Below, piece after piece: positions 1 to 12,359 of a DNA stretch of 64,000 nt (position 1 is the first letter of the stretch; the number at the start of each line of letters is the position of its first letter). The DNA comes from Acanthaster planci (lineage: Eukaryota; Echinodermata; Asteroidea; Valvatida; Acanthasteridae), in assembly GCF_001949145.1 (NCBI RefSeq), contig NW_019091379.1:630532-694531 (forward strand), written 5' to 3'. A program made the translations under genes and the position numbers. The notes beneath the pieces were generated by a model that had not been told where the DNA came from, did no database searches, and worked only from the letters and a program-made list of their open reading frames with translations.

Positions 1-2159
1 AGATTGAGGCTTGCTTTTCCCATCCTGGTGCTTATTCCACTCTTGCCGGTTTTTTTTTTCAAGAGTGTGCATTCATAGTGTTATTGCCATAATATCACAG
101 CGGTGTTAAGATACATGTTACATGTATTTTGAAAAAATTTTAAATGGAGGCATTTATTACCAACCTTTACCGTATGAATAATTTCGAGTTATTGCACATT
201 AATTCATAAATGCAAAAGTCTTTTATTATGATGAAATTGCTGATTTGGAATAATGACCGATTACTGGCATAGAAATGATGTCTTCGAAATGTTCACGGAT
301 TAATCAGTACTTGCAATTCGCTGGATAATACAGAAATACTGGCCAAATTTCTCAGCTATCGAGAGTTCGTTTTGGATGTTAGTGGTAACAAACAGTGGAA
401 AAAACTGATGTACAATGTCTGTTATGCTGTCGTGCAGTGCATGGTGATATCTCGAATATACCGTTGAAGTAACATATTTAGCATATAGGCTGTAAATCAA
501 ACCGTCCTAGTAAGTTTGACCTGTTCACCTATTTGAAACAGTGGCATCAGACCAAACAAAGCTTGTACTTGCATCATTGTGTTCCAAATTACATAACATA
601 GGTTACTGTTCACTGGACGTTTAAAAGATTTCTGACCTGTCCACAAAAATCCAACTCGTATTATAATAAAAAGTATCATGCTCAAATTAGGTTTGGAAAC
701 TTTTAACTGTAGAAATCTTATTTTCTTTACTGTACTTATTTCATATGGTAAAACAAAATAAATGTATATCTTTATATGGATTTCGTGTATTAACTTGTAA
801 TGTTGGAGGCACATTGAATTATGTTGTGTGGTTACTCTAACTATGGCTCACTCCGTCATACGAAACCTTTTTATGTACTGAAGTGTTTTTACCTTGATAC
901 TTTCTTTTCGGTTGAAGTAAATCTATCGCTCTGTTGTTTGTGCAAACTGGTGCAAAGTTTAAGCAAACCTGTGTATATACTTGAGTAGAATTATTCTATG
1001 GTGTCAATTGTATTTTGCTACATTGGTTTTGTTGGTCAGCTTTTGTGTTACATGATTTTTTAACCAAGTTAATTCCACGTATAGATTGTATTGTATTCAG
1101 GTTCAAAACCGGTTTGTTTGTTGTTGTTTTTTCAGAAAAATGTACTTATGCCGAGGAAATTTAAACCTTGGGAATACAACTTTCAAAAAGAAGAAAGAAA
1201 ACTGGACAAAACAGAGGTCTCGTGTATATGAAAGATGCCACACACATGATTGGTGGAAAGCACTACGTGGCGACTGGTGGTTGACTTGCAGTTGTGTCCG
1301 AGTTTAACAGAGACCCAGAAGGTGCTTGCGGCTGCTGGTGTCGGCAATAATCTGTCAGAGAGGGTCACAGTATACCTTTGGAGGCCAGCACTGTGACCGT
1401 TAATTGACAGCAATAGTAGCAGTCAACGGACAGTTACTGTGCCAGTGAAATTGTGACAATGTATGTTTAGAAGTAATCCTTGTGTCATCAGCCACAGTAG
1501 TCCTTTACAGTGCGCGTTAAGTGGCTGTTGGCCTTATGAGCAGTTAGAGTTTCGGAGGCTAGAACCTTGCCAGCGGGATGTTCTTTGTAACTTAAAGTTT
1601 GCCATCTGTCAAAGACCTCTACTTAGATTTATTTTAATAACTGTTGATTACTTGTTTCTTTTTTGAAGTTGCAATCAAGTTTTTATGTTACAGTGTTCAG
1701 CTTCGTATTTTATTTCATTTTAAAATGTTTTGTAATACTTGTAAGATTGAGATGTAGGCCTACATTTGCAAGTTTATATTTTTGTTAAGCTTCTTTTAGT
1801 CACAGTTTGCTTCACGTTTTGGTATTGCAGTCAGACCTGTATCGTAGTTTAAAATTTATTCGTGAAATGCCAACTAATAAACTTTGTCAGCGGAATCAAG
1901 GAATTTTCAGAAAGGCTTCTTTTGTCCGTATCAGCAAAATTGACTCACTGTCTGATGGTATAAACGAACACCGCTTAGCATTGCCTTCTTTACAACATGA
2001 TTGCGATCAATGGCAGATCACCATCTTCGGAAAGGATTATGCGGCGACATTGTTTTCATTTTTCTTACCTACGTCTCCAACATAACATATAACATGGATA
2101 TGTATAAATACACTTATCGTTGATGTACAAAGTTCAAGGGTTTAAAAACATACATAATA
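1..2159. other. Intergenic, nothing recognised
   Basis: AT-rich sequence with only short open frames and no coding signature I can identify. It contains one TAGGCCTA octamer at 1755-1762 and a short GGTCACAG..CTGTGACC inverted pair near 1363. Confidence 0.5.
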
Positions 2160-2289
2160 GAATAAATACGTGCTTGGCTCTCTCAGGAGAATGGACTCGC
2201 CTAGCCGCCAGCGAGGGCATTATCCGCGTTCGTTCTCCTGAGCAAGGTCTTAAACATTAATTTAAGACAGGCCAAGCACATATTTATTC
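2160..2289. repeat. Nested inverted-repeat element
   Basis: The outer arms GAATAAATACGTGCTTGGC (2160-2178) and GCCAAGCACATATTTATTC (2271-2289) are inverted copies with one mismatch. Inside lie CTCAGGAGAA and TTCTCCTGAG as a second inverted pair, and a short hairpin (TCTTAAA, loop CATTAA, then TTTAAGA) near 2248-2267. This looks like a small fold-back mobile element. I do not see a clear target-site duplication. Confidence 0.65.
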
Positions 2290-4056
2290 CCATTCATAAA
2301 TACCTTTTTATTCAGAGAGTCAAAAGAAGTCAATATATGATGGATTTCCAACGATTCTGTTCTAAAATTTTACTGTCATTTTCCCGAACACCTCTGTCCA
2401 CTTTATGGTATATTCCTTTTGAAGGTTGTCCAAGAGAATCCCCTTCAATGGACTTGCAATTGGCGCGCGTGGCACGTCGTGTGCACACAGGCTCCTGACC
2501 AATCAGACCCACAGACATTATAATATAAACCATAGACCGCCAGGCCCTATTCAAAACTACAGGGTTTTTTTTCGTGATCTGGGCGGCGCCCTCGGTATAG
2601 GGAATTTATGCATAGTTGAAGAATTCCAGTCACAAAGTTCTTTGAAGCCATTTTCGATTGCAAAAGCTCTCTATTTACTTAATCTGGCCCCTGAGATTCA
2701 AAACAGTGCAGTTGCAACATCTGAAAAGAAAAGTTAGCAGTAAAATAGAGGAAAAAAAGTGAACACGTTTTGGGAGCACATATAAACAAAAACAGGCAAT
2801 GTAAGTGCGTTGCGCTTGGACGAGCTGCCATCCCTCGCTTCGCTCATTGTTTGCCCATACTTTTCAAAATCACGGTTTTACGCGCAAGACTGGCGGTCTG
2901 TGATCAGACCCGATTAAACTGTCTCGTATCCACATGTGCTAGCGCGTGATTTATCACTTCGCAGCGGCATGTTAATATATGGTCACGTGACGGTTTCGAC
3001 CAACAGGAATAGAAAAAGTGTCCCGGGTATTTATGAATGTAGGTTTAAACCTACCTTGTTTCCTTGACACGTGATAATCGCATTGAAACGTGACTACATC
3101 TGACAGCTTTTAAAAGGAAATCCTTCAAGTTTGCCACCAGGGACATGATGCTTGATACTGGTACGGGATAATGATGCAGCCAGCATTGTCGCTTCATGGA
3201 GGGTTTGCATGGATGCACAGGGTATGCGCAAAGGAGGTTTCCTTGTAGAACAAAACAGCTGCCCTGCAAGATGGCTACCATGCAAAGCCCTTATGCGACC
3301 CCGCTGAAAAGCACAAACTAACCGAGCCTTCTGATTGGTCAACAGTCTGCATATCGTCTGCAAGCAGAGTGCAGTTTGATTTGGACGATTTTCAGTTAAG
3401 TGGCGTGCTGACATTGTGAGGTTTCGTCCTGTCTCAGCTGGCTAGATACATGAACTTCACACCATTGCTTTGGCTTTTGTGCAGTGGTCATGGGCGAAAG
3501 AGTCATCAATGTTTGATGACTTCGAATTAGTTGCTCACGCAATACATTGGGGAAATAATTAATTGGGCCCTGGGGTCCCATTCGTAATGCGTTTATGACG
3601 ATTATTACAACCGTTCCCAAAAAGGCTGCGTGTGAATATAGACTTGCTAGATTTTTTTTAGGGTTGGAGCAGTACTTTGTTCGAGTTGTCACCGTTTCTC
3701 ACGCCATTTCGACTGGGGCTTAAGGGTTGGCATGGAGAGTAGTTTTACCAGCGGACCCAGCTGCATGGGCGTCAGGAGAGTGGGCCTTCTCTCTCTCCTT
3801 GAAAAGGAGGGCAATATAGAAAAGGAGGCCGGGGACAGGGAACGGAAAGAGTGAGAGGAAACGGGAAGAATACAAAATGCCTCGGACTTTGCTTCTCCTG
3901 CGATAATGATTTGCCCCTCGCCCTTCGGTTGAATATGACAAACAGCTCCCCCCGCTTTGCTGTTCATGAACATCTTTCCTGAAAACGTTGTATGAGTTGC
4001 GTCCCCGTCTGAGACTCATGCCCAAACCCACTCAGATTATAAAAGAAAAGCTTTCT
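2290..4056. other. Intergenic; possible weak terminal inverted repeats around 2530-2905
   Basis: ACCGCCAG near 2536 and its inverted copy CTGGCGGT near 2890 might bound a degraded element of about 375 bp. Similarity beyond some 13 bases is patchy and I see no target duplication. Nothing else is recognised. Confidence 0.35.
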
Positions 4057-4236
4057 ATAATACGGGCGATTCACAATAGTGCGCCTCCAAGAGTTTGCAA
4101 CCAGTTGGCCAATCACAACGCGCTAAATTTGTCGACCCTTTCCAAACGCGCATTGGGTCGACAGCCTTCGCGCATCGTGATTGACCAACGCGTTGCAAAC
4201 TCTTGGAGGCGCACTATTGTTAATCGCCCGTATTAT
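4057..4236. mobile_element. Fold-back MITE, about 180 bp, possible TA target duplication
   Basis: The two halves are imperfect inverted copies over about 80 bases each. Both begin ATAATACGGGCGATT and continue CAATAGTGCGCCTCCAAGAG and TTTGCAAC, meeting near GTCGACCC at the centre. The ends can be read as TA followed by ATACGGGCG, consistent with a Tc1/mariner-type TA target, though the TA could equally belong to the repeat. There is no coding capacity, so it would be moved by an enzyme encoded elsewhere. Confidence 0.85.
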
Positions 4237-4398
4237 TTGAAATACTGTCCGAACCCACCTTGTGGTGTGCCCTTTCCTTGTTCAAGTTCGCCTTCACGAA
4301 CTTTTTTTATATTTCTTTCGGAAGTTGTCATGTCCTGTTTGGTTCGCAGCAACTTGGCCAGAGCTGTCCATCGGAGAGTAGCGCCAACTTACCACACC

Positions 4399-4513
4399 TT
4401 GGAACCAAAATGGCTGTTCATTACGTAGCAGCAGTTCACTATGCAGCTCTTGTGTGCTGATTGTCAGCGTGCAATGACGTATAATCCATCATTTTGGTTC
4501 CAACCATGGAGAC
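4399..4513. repeat. Short inverted-repeat pair
   Basis: TTGGAACCAAAATGG near 4399 is repeated in inverted form as TCATTTTGGTTCCAA near 4489. Further partial pairing continues inwards (CATTACG versus CGTATAATCC). It is about 115 bp and may be a second, degraded fold-back element beside the one ending at 4236. Confidence 0.5.
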
Positions 4514-7500
4514 CCGAATGTCGCAACTCTTCCTCAGTATAAACAGCTCTGAAGATGGCTGGATCATAGCGCCCCCTCGATGCAGGCCAGAAAGAAGAGA
4601 TTTGTGATTATCCCGATCAACACCTGTTGGTGACGGTGTACTGGATGCTGGAGGCGTTTTAATTCACCCCGTCCATTTTAAATGTACTGTTGCCTATGGG
4701 TGAAAAGTTATGGAGTAAACTTTTAGAGATGCTAAAAGATAATGCAGTGTATAAAATGAAAATGAGGACTTGTCACATAGGGCGCGAAAAAGACGTTTAT
4801 TCCGCGTTCGTTTTGTTTTTGGGTTTTTTTCACAAAGCATTTATATCCGTAGAAATTACTCAACATGTATGTAGCACGGAAACCCCGTTTGAGGGATTCA
4901 GTCCAAGCAATTTGGAACTAAATTATAAAATCAAATGAATTTAATTTTAAATAGGCCACCTTGCAGCTGAGCTTCATTAATAACAAGAAAATGGTGGTTA
5001 GTTGGACGTGATCCCTCCTCTCCAATGACCTTGCAGTTAGCAAGTCACGCGGCTGTGGTTGCATGTGTTGTGCGATGATGTCAGTCTAGTAAACAGTACA
5101 TTCACACGGAAGGGACAGGTTTCGATATAGGCGCAGCTTGGCAGCTGCACATGCAGTATACAGTGTGAATCAAGACAAGGAAATCAAGACTGGGACTGGT
5201 GCCTTGGGCCCACCACTATTTGCTTACAGGTATATGTGAGGCCCATACTGAAGGGAAAAGCAAGAGGCAAATATTTATTCTTGAACGACGAGCGGAGAGA
5301 CACATGGCTATGGTAAGTCCAAGCTCATGAATATACATCTGTGTTGGAATTTGCAAATGCAAGAGTGGTGGGGTATCCGGCTTTGGGAGTAATGAGCACA
5401 AATTCTGGAGAAAAAAAACACCGTCTGGAAAAGTTACATCTCCTCTTCATTTCTTTCTCTCTTTTAAGGCAAAATCTCGCCAGGGTGATACGCCTGTGTA
5501 AGGGAACGAATTTAAAGTAAACCAACTCACTACCTTAGTTCCGAAGAATGAAGGGAACGCCCGTGTTTGTTACTTTTGATGTTCTATTAATTCATGCCGC
5601 GCATGGCCAATGAGGGGCGGGGAAGGATATCTATGTGAATCATGAGAGCGAGTAAAGACTTTCTGAGGGTCTCTTCGCAAGTTGCCTCCCACTGCGGAGC
5701 GTATGGAGTGCAAATGCATGACTTCATTTTTTATCGAGTACACATTGGACGGATTAAGAGTTCGTTTGAAATTGAACAATAACACGGGTCAAAACTTGGG
5801 CATTGAACGGGCACTGAATGCACTGCACATGTACATGCATGTACAGGGCATGTGTTGATTGTAACCCACAATGCATTACGCTGTTTCCTCAGCGAGATTT
5901 TGCGAAAGACATTTGCCCTTTCCCCTTTCCCAGGGCTCTGTAAGAGGAAAGGAGGACGAGCAAATGGAGTCTCGATTATAAAGTAGATTTTGAAATGTGG
6001 ACTTACAAACAACACTCATGAATTCCAATCTATGATGTTGACTAGTGTACTGAGCTATGTTCCAAAACGACTGTTTAAGTTGTGGAGTCATAATCCCAGT
6101 AATTCTATATACCTTCCCAATGAGCGCGTTTCATTACTACCAGCAGAATTTACCGATTTGGATTGCATTATAGCCCGATGGACGTATTAATGTTGCAGTC
6201 GATGCGTTCGAGCATGCACTGGTGCATTGAAACAGGCAAAATCGAATACACATTCATAACACTTCAATACGTGGTAGCATTAACCATGCGCTTATACGGG
6301 TGGCAAAGACATTGTTTGAAACTTTGATTTTCAAGCATACTAAATCCCCAACCCAATAGGGTTAAGATTTTATGATGTCAAGAAATTGTTTTTCATGGGC
6401 TGTAGCTTTTATTGTGCGTCTGAGGTCATCCGTTCTCCCCCAAAAAGCGGATGCGTGAGATATGATGAAAACTACGAAGAAATGAGGTAAATTTTGACGA
6501 CTATGCTTTCACTTGAAGAACTTAATTGAGTTAAAAAATAATGTGGGATGGTATTCATTTCGCGGGTCTCCTGTCCCTCGCAGTTTCGCGGAGAGGACTC
6601 AAGGGTCCACGCAGTTGTAATTTTTAAAATGAAATCATTGAAAATGCACGTTTGTTTTTCACTAACCCTATTTGAGTGTCCTCCCCATTTTTACAGCACA
6701 GCAGCAGCGCCCTCATTTCTCGAAAGCATCAAAATGCTTTCAATTGTGAAGGAATAAATTCTCGTCTTACATTCAGGAGCAGGAATTTGAACAAATCTAA
6801 TAAAAAGTTATCGAACTGGCGCCTTTATTAGCAATCTATATTTTACTCTCTTAGGGCTTCAAAAAAAAATCTGTAAAGCTCACATGTGACGCAATAAAAT
6901 CATTGAATATTGCAATCAAAACGGTAATCCTTATTGTTCCGTGTCTGTGTAATCGTACTCGAGATAGAAATCACCATTCCCATTCATATGCGCGCGTAAA
7001 GTTTGCCTATTTCCCATTCACAGTTCATGATAAGCCCTGGATCAAGGAATATGTAAAACACAGATGACGTCACGGCCCAGCAGCTGCGCCATATGGTGAC
7101 TGCTTTGTTATTAAAATTACTGGTATCTGTAGACTACATGAAAATGTTCACAAATTCGGAACGTGTACAATGTGTTTTTTTTTACCGTACGCGTGTGCAC
7201 AGCAAATTCACATACAATGTCGACATCATCCCCATGAGCCGCCGTGAAAAGGATGCATCTGCGACATGTACCCAGAAAAGAAAACAATTCACTCTGGCAG
7301 CACGATAATGTTGCAGTATCATTGGCAAGTTTTCAGTATTGCCTTGTTTATCAGACAGCCCGAACGAGAAGCAGTGGTGAGTTCCGTTTCCATTTAAATT
7401 GATTTTTTCCTGCAAACATGATTTCTGGAGAATATGGATTGTATTTTGTGTACCACAGCGGTCTCCTTTGATGAAAAAGTACAATTAGGCAACAACAACA

Positions 7501-10020
7501 GAAATCACCATCGAGGTATTTTACGTAAACTGGCTCTTCTCTGTTGGCACGATGCCCTATAAGTTTTAATACTTTCCTTCGAGCCACGTGCACAATTCAA
7601 GAGCAGACGGCGCTGAGTCCCTCCCTGGTTCCAATGGATCCATTCATAATGGGGCGGCCTGTTTTATGTGGAAGTAAGCTTGGCGGTTCAATGGTCACCA
7701 TTCACAATATTTGTGACTTTGAAATTGGCCGGTTTCTTTGTGTGATCATTTTCAGCATGGGCAGGTGTGCGAGATATTTTTGAGAAACTTTTTTTTTTTC
7801 CGTTTAAACTTTTGCCGAAAAAAATCCTAAACGTACTCTGAGGGAGTTTGTGCCCAGAAAACAAACAAACCATACAGACACCTTCCCTCTAAAACATGTT
7901 TCATTTGATACTATTCATTTTTTATTACATGGATTTTTAAAGACTTCATAGTCGATCCGCATCCTTTGAAAAATGCCGCCAGCCAATAAAGAGTCAATGC
8001 AGATTGTAAAATCATTTTAATGCATGACTGTATAAACTTCCCACAGTGGTGTGCGTGAGAGGAAGATCTGAAATTTTTGGTGTGTATATGTACCACGCTA
8101 ATACCTTCATCGGCTCAAGAATCATTTGCTGTAACCTAAAATACTACATGAAGGAAACCGGACTCGTTTGTTTTTCCCTATAGCTTTTGTTATACATCTT
8201 AAACTCATGATTTCCCCCTTGAAACTTCGCCGAGTTATGTTCACCATGTCAGTGAGTCAGGTCCGTAGTATATGTACATGTATATGGTTTGTCTGAGCGT
8301 AACTTAGCGTGATTCCTGGAGCATTTTGAAGAATGCTGCAGGCGTTTTTTGTCTCCATAAGAACAGCTCGGTTTCGAAAGGTATCGCACAGGAATCAGCC
8401 ATTCCAACCCTGAGTCCAATGCGGATTAATGGAGAGTTTGAAGATGGCGTTCTCGCAGCACAGGGCTCGGCACTTGGCAGCGCCTTTAATGTCATTCTGT
8501 TATGGCCGTCGTCACTTTGATGGAAGGATATTGTATATCTTCATCAAAGAGACGAAAGGCGTTAAAGTGGGCATGTTTCAGCCGATACTGTACTGGGCCC
8601 ATGATCTTTGAGTAAACAACATGCAGTTGAACTGAGGTTGGTATGAGGGGATGGGTAAATATTTCTATCATAGACTGACGTCTGAATGTTATAGTGAGCA
8701 TCAGGAAATGGCGTCCAGCATGGAACAACTTAAATAAATACTGAATGAAGGCTCATCCCGGAAAATGTACCATGAATTGATTAGACAAGAAACTAAATTC
8801 CAAATATCGAGTCACAACAGCATTTTTTTTTACGGTTGACACTCTTGAAATTCAAAGTTCAAACAATGGACTTTTGAAAACGTTAATCATTGTTCCATAT
8901 GTGTACGGGGGAATTAAGTGACAATTAAGGGCGTTACCGTCGAGCCACTCGCTGATGATGTTATATTGCGTGGCAAAACTTCCGTGTTTAAAGTAACATG
9001 ATGTGATATCTATGCGACAGTTGGTTCAACAGAGAAAACCCCGCCCTCTGTAGAGCAACCCCTCCTGCTAGTTGTGACTTATCAACACTGAAATGAAAAT
9101 TAAGTGACACATAATCCGACTTGCTAAAAAATAACTAGAATCAAAACAATTACGTGTCAAGCGTTGATGTTAAAAAGTTCCCAATGGTAATTTTTCATCG
9201 TCAACCAGGTCGTATTCCTAAAATGACAAGTGACTAGCTTTGTTTCGATTTCGTTGGCGGCGACACGGAAGCTGGATGGGACTGGGTTATAAAGCCCCTT
9301 CACGTATTGAAACCAGCTCGTCAGGAGCAATTTAGCTGGTGTGGCTCTCCTCTTGATTGAGGCAGTGCAGGTGGATGGCTCACCAGAGTACAATTGGCAC
9401 CGTGGGAACCCATGCACAGTAGGCAGGAGCGTGGTAACCGAAAGGTCATTCCGTGTCTGTCCGCCTGACATGCATGTCATCTATTGTGTCTTTTGTTTGA
9501 GTGATTGCCAACAGCAATGCTTGATGAATTACTTTAATATATAATGTGTGTTATTGGAATGGATCCTTTTGAGGGCAGAATTATCGCATGCCGTTTATAG
9601 CCAAAGGTTTCGGTAATACCCTAACAAATTTTGAGTACCCACCACTCTTTTTTTTTTCGTCATTCAACTCGTCATTCTCTTCTCAACCCCAATTATGTTT
9701 TTTGCAAACGTCTTTTTTCTCTCTTTCAAAAAGCACCTTATGTTTACATGTATTATACAGAAAAACATTCTGTCATCTCCCTTGTAAATGTGACATTAAT
9801 TTTGAGTAAACAAAATGAACACTTATTGATACACTATCTGAACAAAAGCCTGGAACAGAGTGTTATACATAGCCCATCTGCTCCGTAGACAGACACTTAG
9901 CGTTGTATTTATCAAGACACAAAGAAGCTTAATGGATTTCGCCGCCAACGTTGTCGCTCAATTATCATTTTTGCCGACATTTCGTCCGCTCATCAGGGCC
10001 AATCTAATTCGACGGCATTA
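4514..10020. other. Intergenic, nothing recognised
   Basis: About 5.5 kb of AT-rich sequence with scattered short open frames on both strands, none recognisable. No RNA gene, tandem array or strong inverted repeat was seen. Confidence 0.45.
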
Positions 10021-10310
10021 CGTAATGCAATCGACTCCTAATCGCCTCACGGTGGATGACTCTCAACTGTTTTGAGCGTTTGAGCCATTGATATAGTGGC
10101 GGAGACGTACATATGAAGCAAGATATACGAGACAGAGAGAACCTCCCCTGCTTTATGTTGGTCCTTGTCTCATTGGAATCTGAGGAATTCTTTCTAGACA
10201 TGGAGGGGGGTTGTTAGGTAACAATAGTCTAGAGTGTGTATAGCGATTGGACAAGTTGGTGGTACCCCTTGGTCTCACATTTTTTGCTGGATATAGAGAC
10301 GTCGGTTGGC
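10021..10310 (-). repeat. tRNA-like interspersed repeat, copy 1 (degenerate)
   Basis: On the minus strand a block of about 200 bp is followed by a degenerate tRNA-like segment (A-box-like GGCTCAAACGC, B-box-like GAGTCGATTGC). The whole segment aligns with 26787-27098. The best shared block is AACAATAGTCTAGAGTGTGT with GTACCCC nearby, near 10220 and 27016. It is a dispersed family rather than a gene; both copies are diverged. Confidence 0.7.
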
Positions 10311-10596
10311 TTACGATTTATGAGTAGATGTTCTAGATTTTACTCGCCATCTCGAACAATTATGGGGCTTGGCCAAATATATACATGTACAATCGGGCCT
10401 CTGTCTGCTGTAGTTATAGCCGTGCAAAATGGAGAGCTCGGCAAGTAATCAGAGACACCTATACACCCTTGGAAATCGGAGCATAGTGAACGCAGTGATA
10501 TGGGACAGCCAAATACTAAATATATTTTCTTTCTCTTTTATGAGAGTATTGTGAGATCTAACTTTGTAGAAATTGGCCCACTTTCAAGGTCAAAAC

Positions 10597-11539
10597 CAAA
10601 GATCGTATAGCGCCGCGTAACGGCGCAAGATGGGGAACTTCACCATGAATACGCGTAAGGGTGCACCACTACAAATAAATTCCCATAGACTGCAATGACA
10701 AATCCCCACACTTTGCAATAATTTTAAAAAAACAACGCTCACAGGTGTCCAGGCTGCACAGAAATACGATGATCGACACGTCCCCTTTCATTTTCCTTTC
10801 AATTTTCGGGGGGTTGACCGATGAATTTTTGAGAAATTTTCACCAAAAGCAGACCACCCCTACAATGAAGAAAATGTCCCTGCCCNNNNNNNNNNNNNNN
10901 NNNNNNNNNNNNNNNNNNNNNNNNNNNNNNNNNNNNNNNNNNNNNNNNNNNNNNNNNNNNNNNNNNNNNNNNNNNNNNNNNNNNNNNNNNNNNNNNNNNN
11001 NNNNNNNNNNNNNNNNNNNNNNNNNNNNNNNNNNNNNNNNNNNNNNNNNNNNNNNNNNNNNNNNNNNNNNNNNNNNNNNNNNNNNNNNNNNNNNNNNNNN
11101 NNNNNNNNNNNNNNNNNNNNNNNNNNNNNNNNNNNNNNNNNNNNNNNNNNNNNNNNNNNNNNNNNNNNNNNNNNNNNNNNNNNNNNNNNNNNNNNNNNNN
11201 NNNNNNNNNNNNNNNNNNNNNNNNNNNNNNNNNNNNNNNNNNNNNNNNNNNNNNNNNNNNNNNNNNNNNNNNNNNNNNNNNNNNNNNNNNNNNNNNNNNN
11301 NNNNNNNNNNNNNNNNNNNNNNNNNNNNNNNNNNNNNNNNNNNNNNNNNNNNNNNNNNNNNNNNNNNNNNNNNNNNNNNNNNNNNNNNNNNNNNNNNNNN
11401 NNNNNNNNNNNNNNNNNNNNNNNNNNNNNNNNNNNNNNNNNNNNNNNNNNNGTTCACACTAGAATGGCGCCCATGGTGATAACACCTTTATGGTCGAATT
11501 ACCCATCTTGCGCCGCTACGCGGCGCTGTATAATCTTTG
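10597..11539. mobile_element. Non-autonomous DNA transposon with 8-bp target duplication, centre unresolved
   Basis: Terminal inverted repeats begin CAAAGAT and continue through a GC-rich hairpin to CAAGATGGG at both ends. The flanks are identical 8-mers, GTCAAAAC at 10589-10596 and 11540-11547. An 8-bp duplication is typical of hAT and P superfamilies. Each end has its own small palindrome: GCGCCG-CGTAA-CGGCGC at 10610-10626 and GCGCCGC-TAC-GCGGCGC at 11510-11526. The middle 566 bases are Ns, so I cannot say whether a transposase once lay inside; the visible interior shows no domain. Confidence 0.85.
10886..11451. other. Assembly gap (566 N)
   Basis: A run of N lies wholly inside the transposon above. 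Apparent long open frames across it are artefacts of the unknown bases. Confidence 1.
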
Positions 11540-12321
11540 GTCAAAACCACCAATTGGTTTTCATCAGAGAACAGGAACTGAAACCTAGGCGGAGTATTCC
11601 CCCTGTAATTTGCTCGCTGCCAATCATTGAATCAAGACTGCTCGATACTTGAAGGTTGTTTCCTAATTAAAGCGATCTGAAACTATAAGGACTGAGTGTT
11701 CCAGAAATGCTTGGCTGACCGCTCTCGGTTCGGATGGCGGCTTGCGGCGGGCTTTCGTTTCCTGGTCCCCTTTTCATCAATAAAAATTAATTAGCAAGCT
11801 TTACTAATCAATGTACCATCACCTGGACTTCACAACAAGCAGCTCCGTAGGTTTTCGTCCCTGAAAGATAGCAACAAAACGCGTTATCATATCGATTTCT
11901 GTATGCAATGCTCTTTTCCTAAATTAAAAAATTTGTGCGTTAAGCAAGCTATGCACACTAATTTCCAGCACCTCTTCGTTGCAGTGTCTAGAAGAAGTTG
12001 CGTGAGCCGGATGCTTAGCGATTTCGGTCAGCATTTTTTCCCGTCAGCGCTGCTTCCGGTATGTAACTGGTCCGCTTTGCGATAATCATCTTACGACTTT
12101 ATGCGTGTGTGTTTGGAGGTTTGGAAGACGCCCCCGTCTCTATTACCCTTTTTCAAAAGGCGTTATCACGATTACGGTGAGTTAGCGTGTCTGCCTTTTG
12201 GCACCAAGAATGGATAGATTGTCAGTTAGCAGTCACGGTAGGACCTTGGAAGCGAGGAATTAGAGGGGGGGGGAATTTCATACTTTCCCTTTGCTGTCAG
12301 TAAGAAGTTACGCTGTACAGT

Positions 12322-12359
12322 AATGTCATGTGAGTGGAGAAATCTCCAAACATGACATT
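12322..12359. repeat. Imperfect hairpin
   Basis: AATGTCATGT and ACATGACATT are inverted copies, with TGGAGA and TCTCCA pairing inside them. The stem-loop is about 38 nt. No function is assigned. Confidence 0.6.

Noticed and set aside
2530-2905. Possible transposon bounded by ACCGCCAG inverted repeats
   Set aside because: Only about 13 terminal bases match well and no target duplication is visible.
3988-4428. 146-codon plus-strand frame
   Set aside because: It is largely made of the two arms of the fold-back element at 4057-4236.
10745-11479. Long open frame of about 244 codons on plus, and 205 codons on minus at 10840-11457
   Set aside because: Almost all of it is translated from N bases in an assembly gap.
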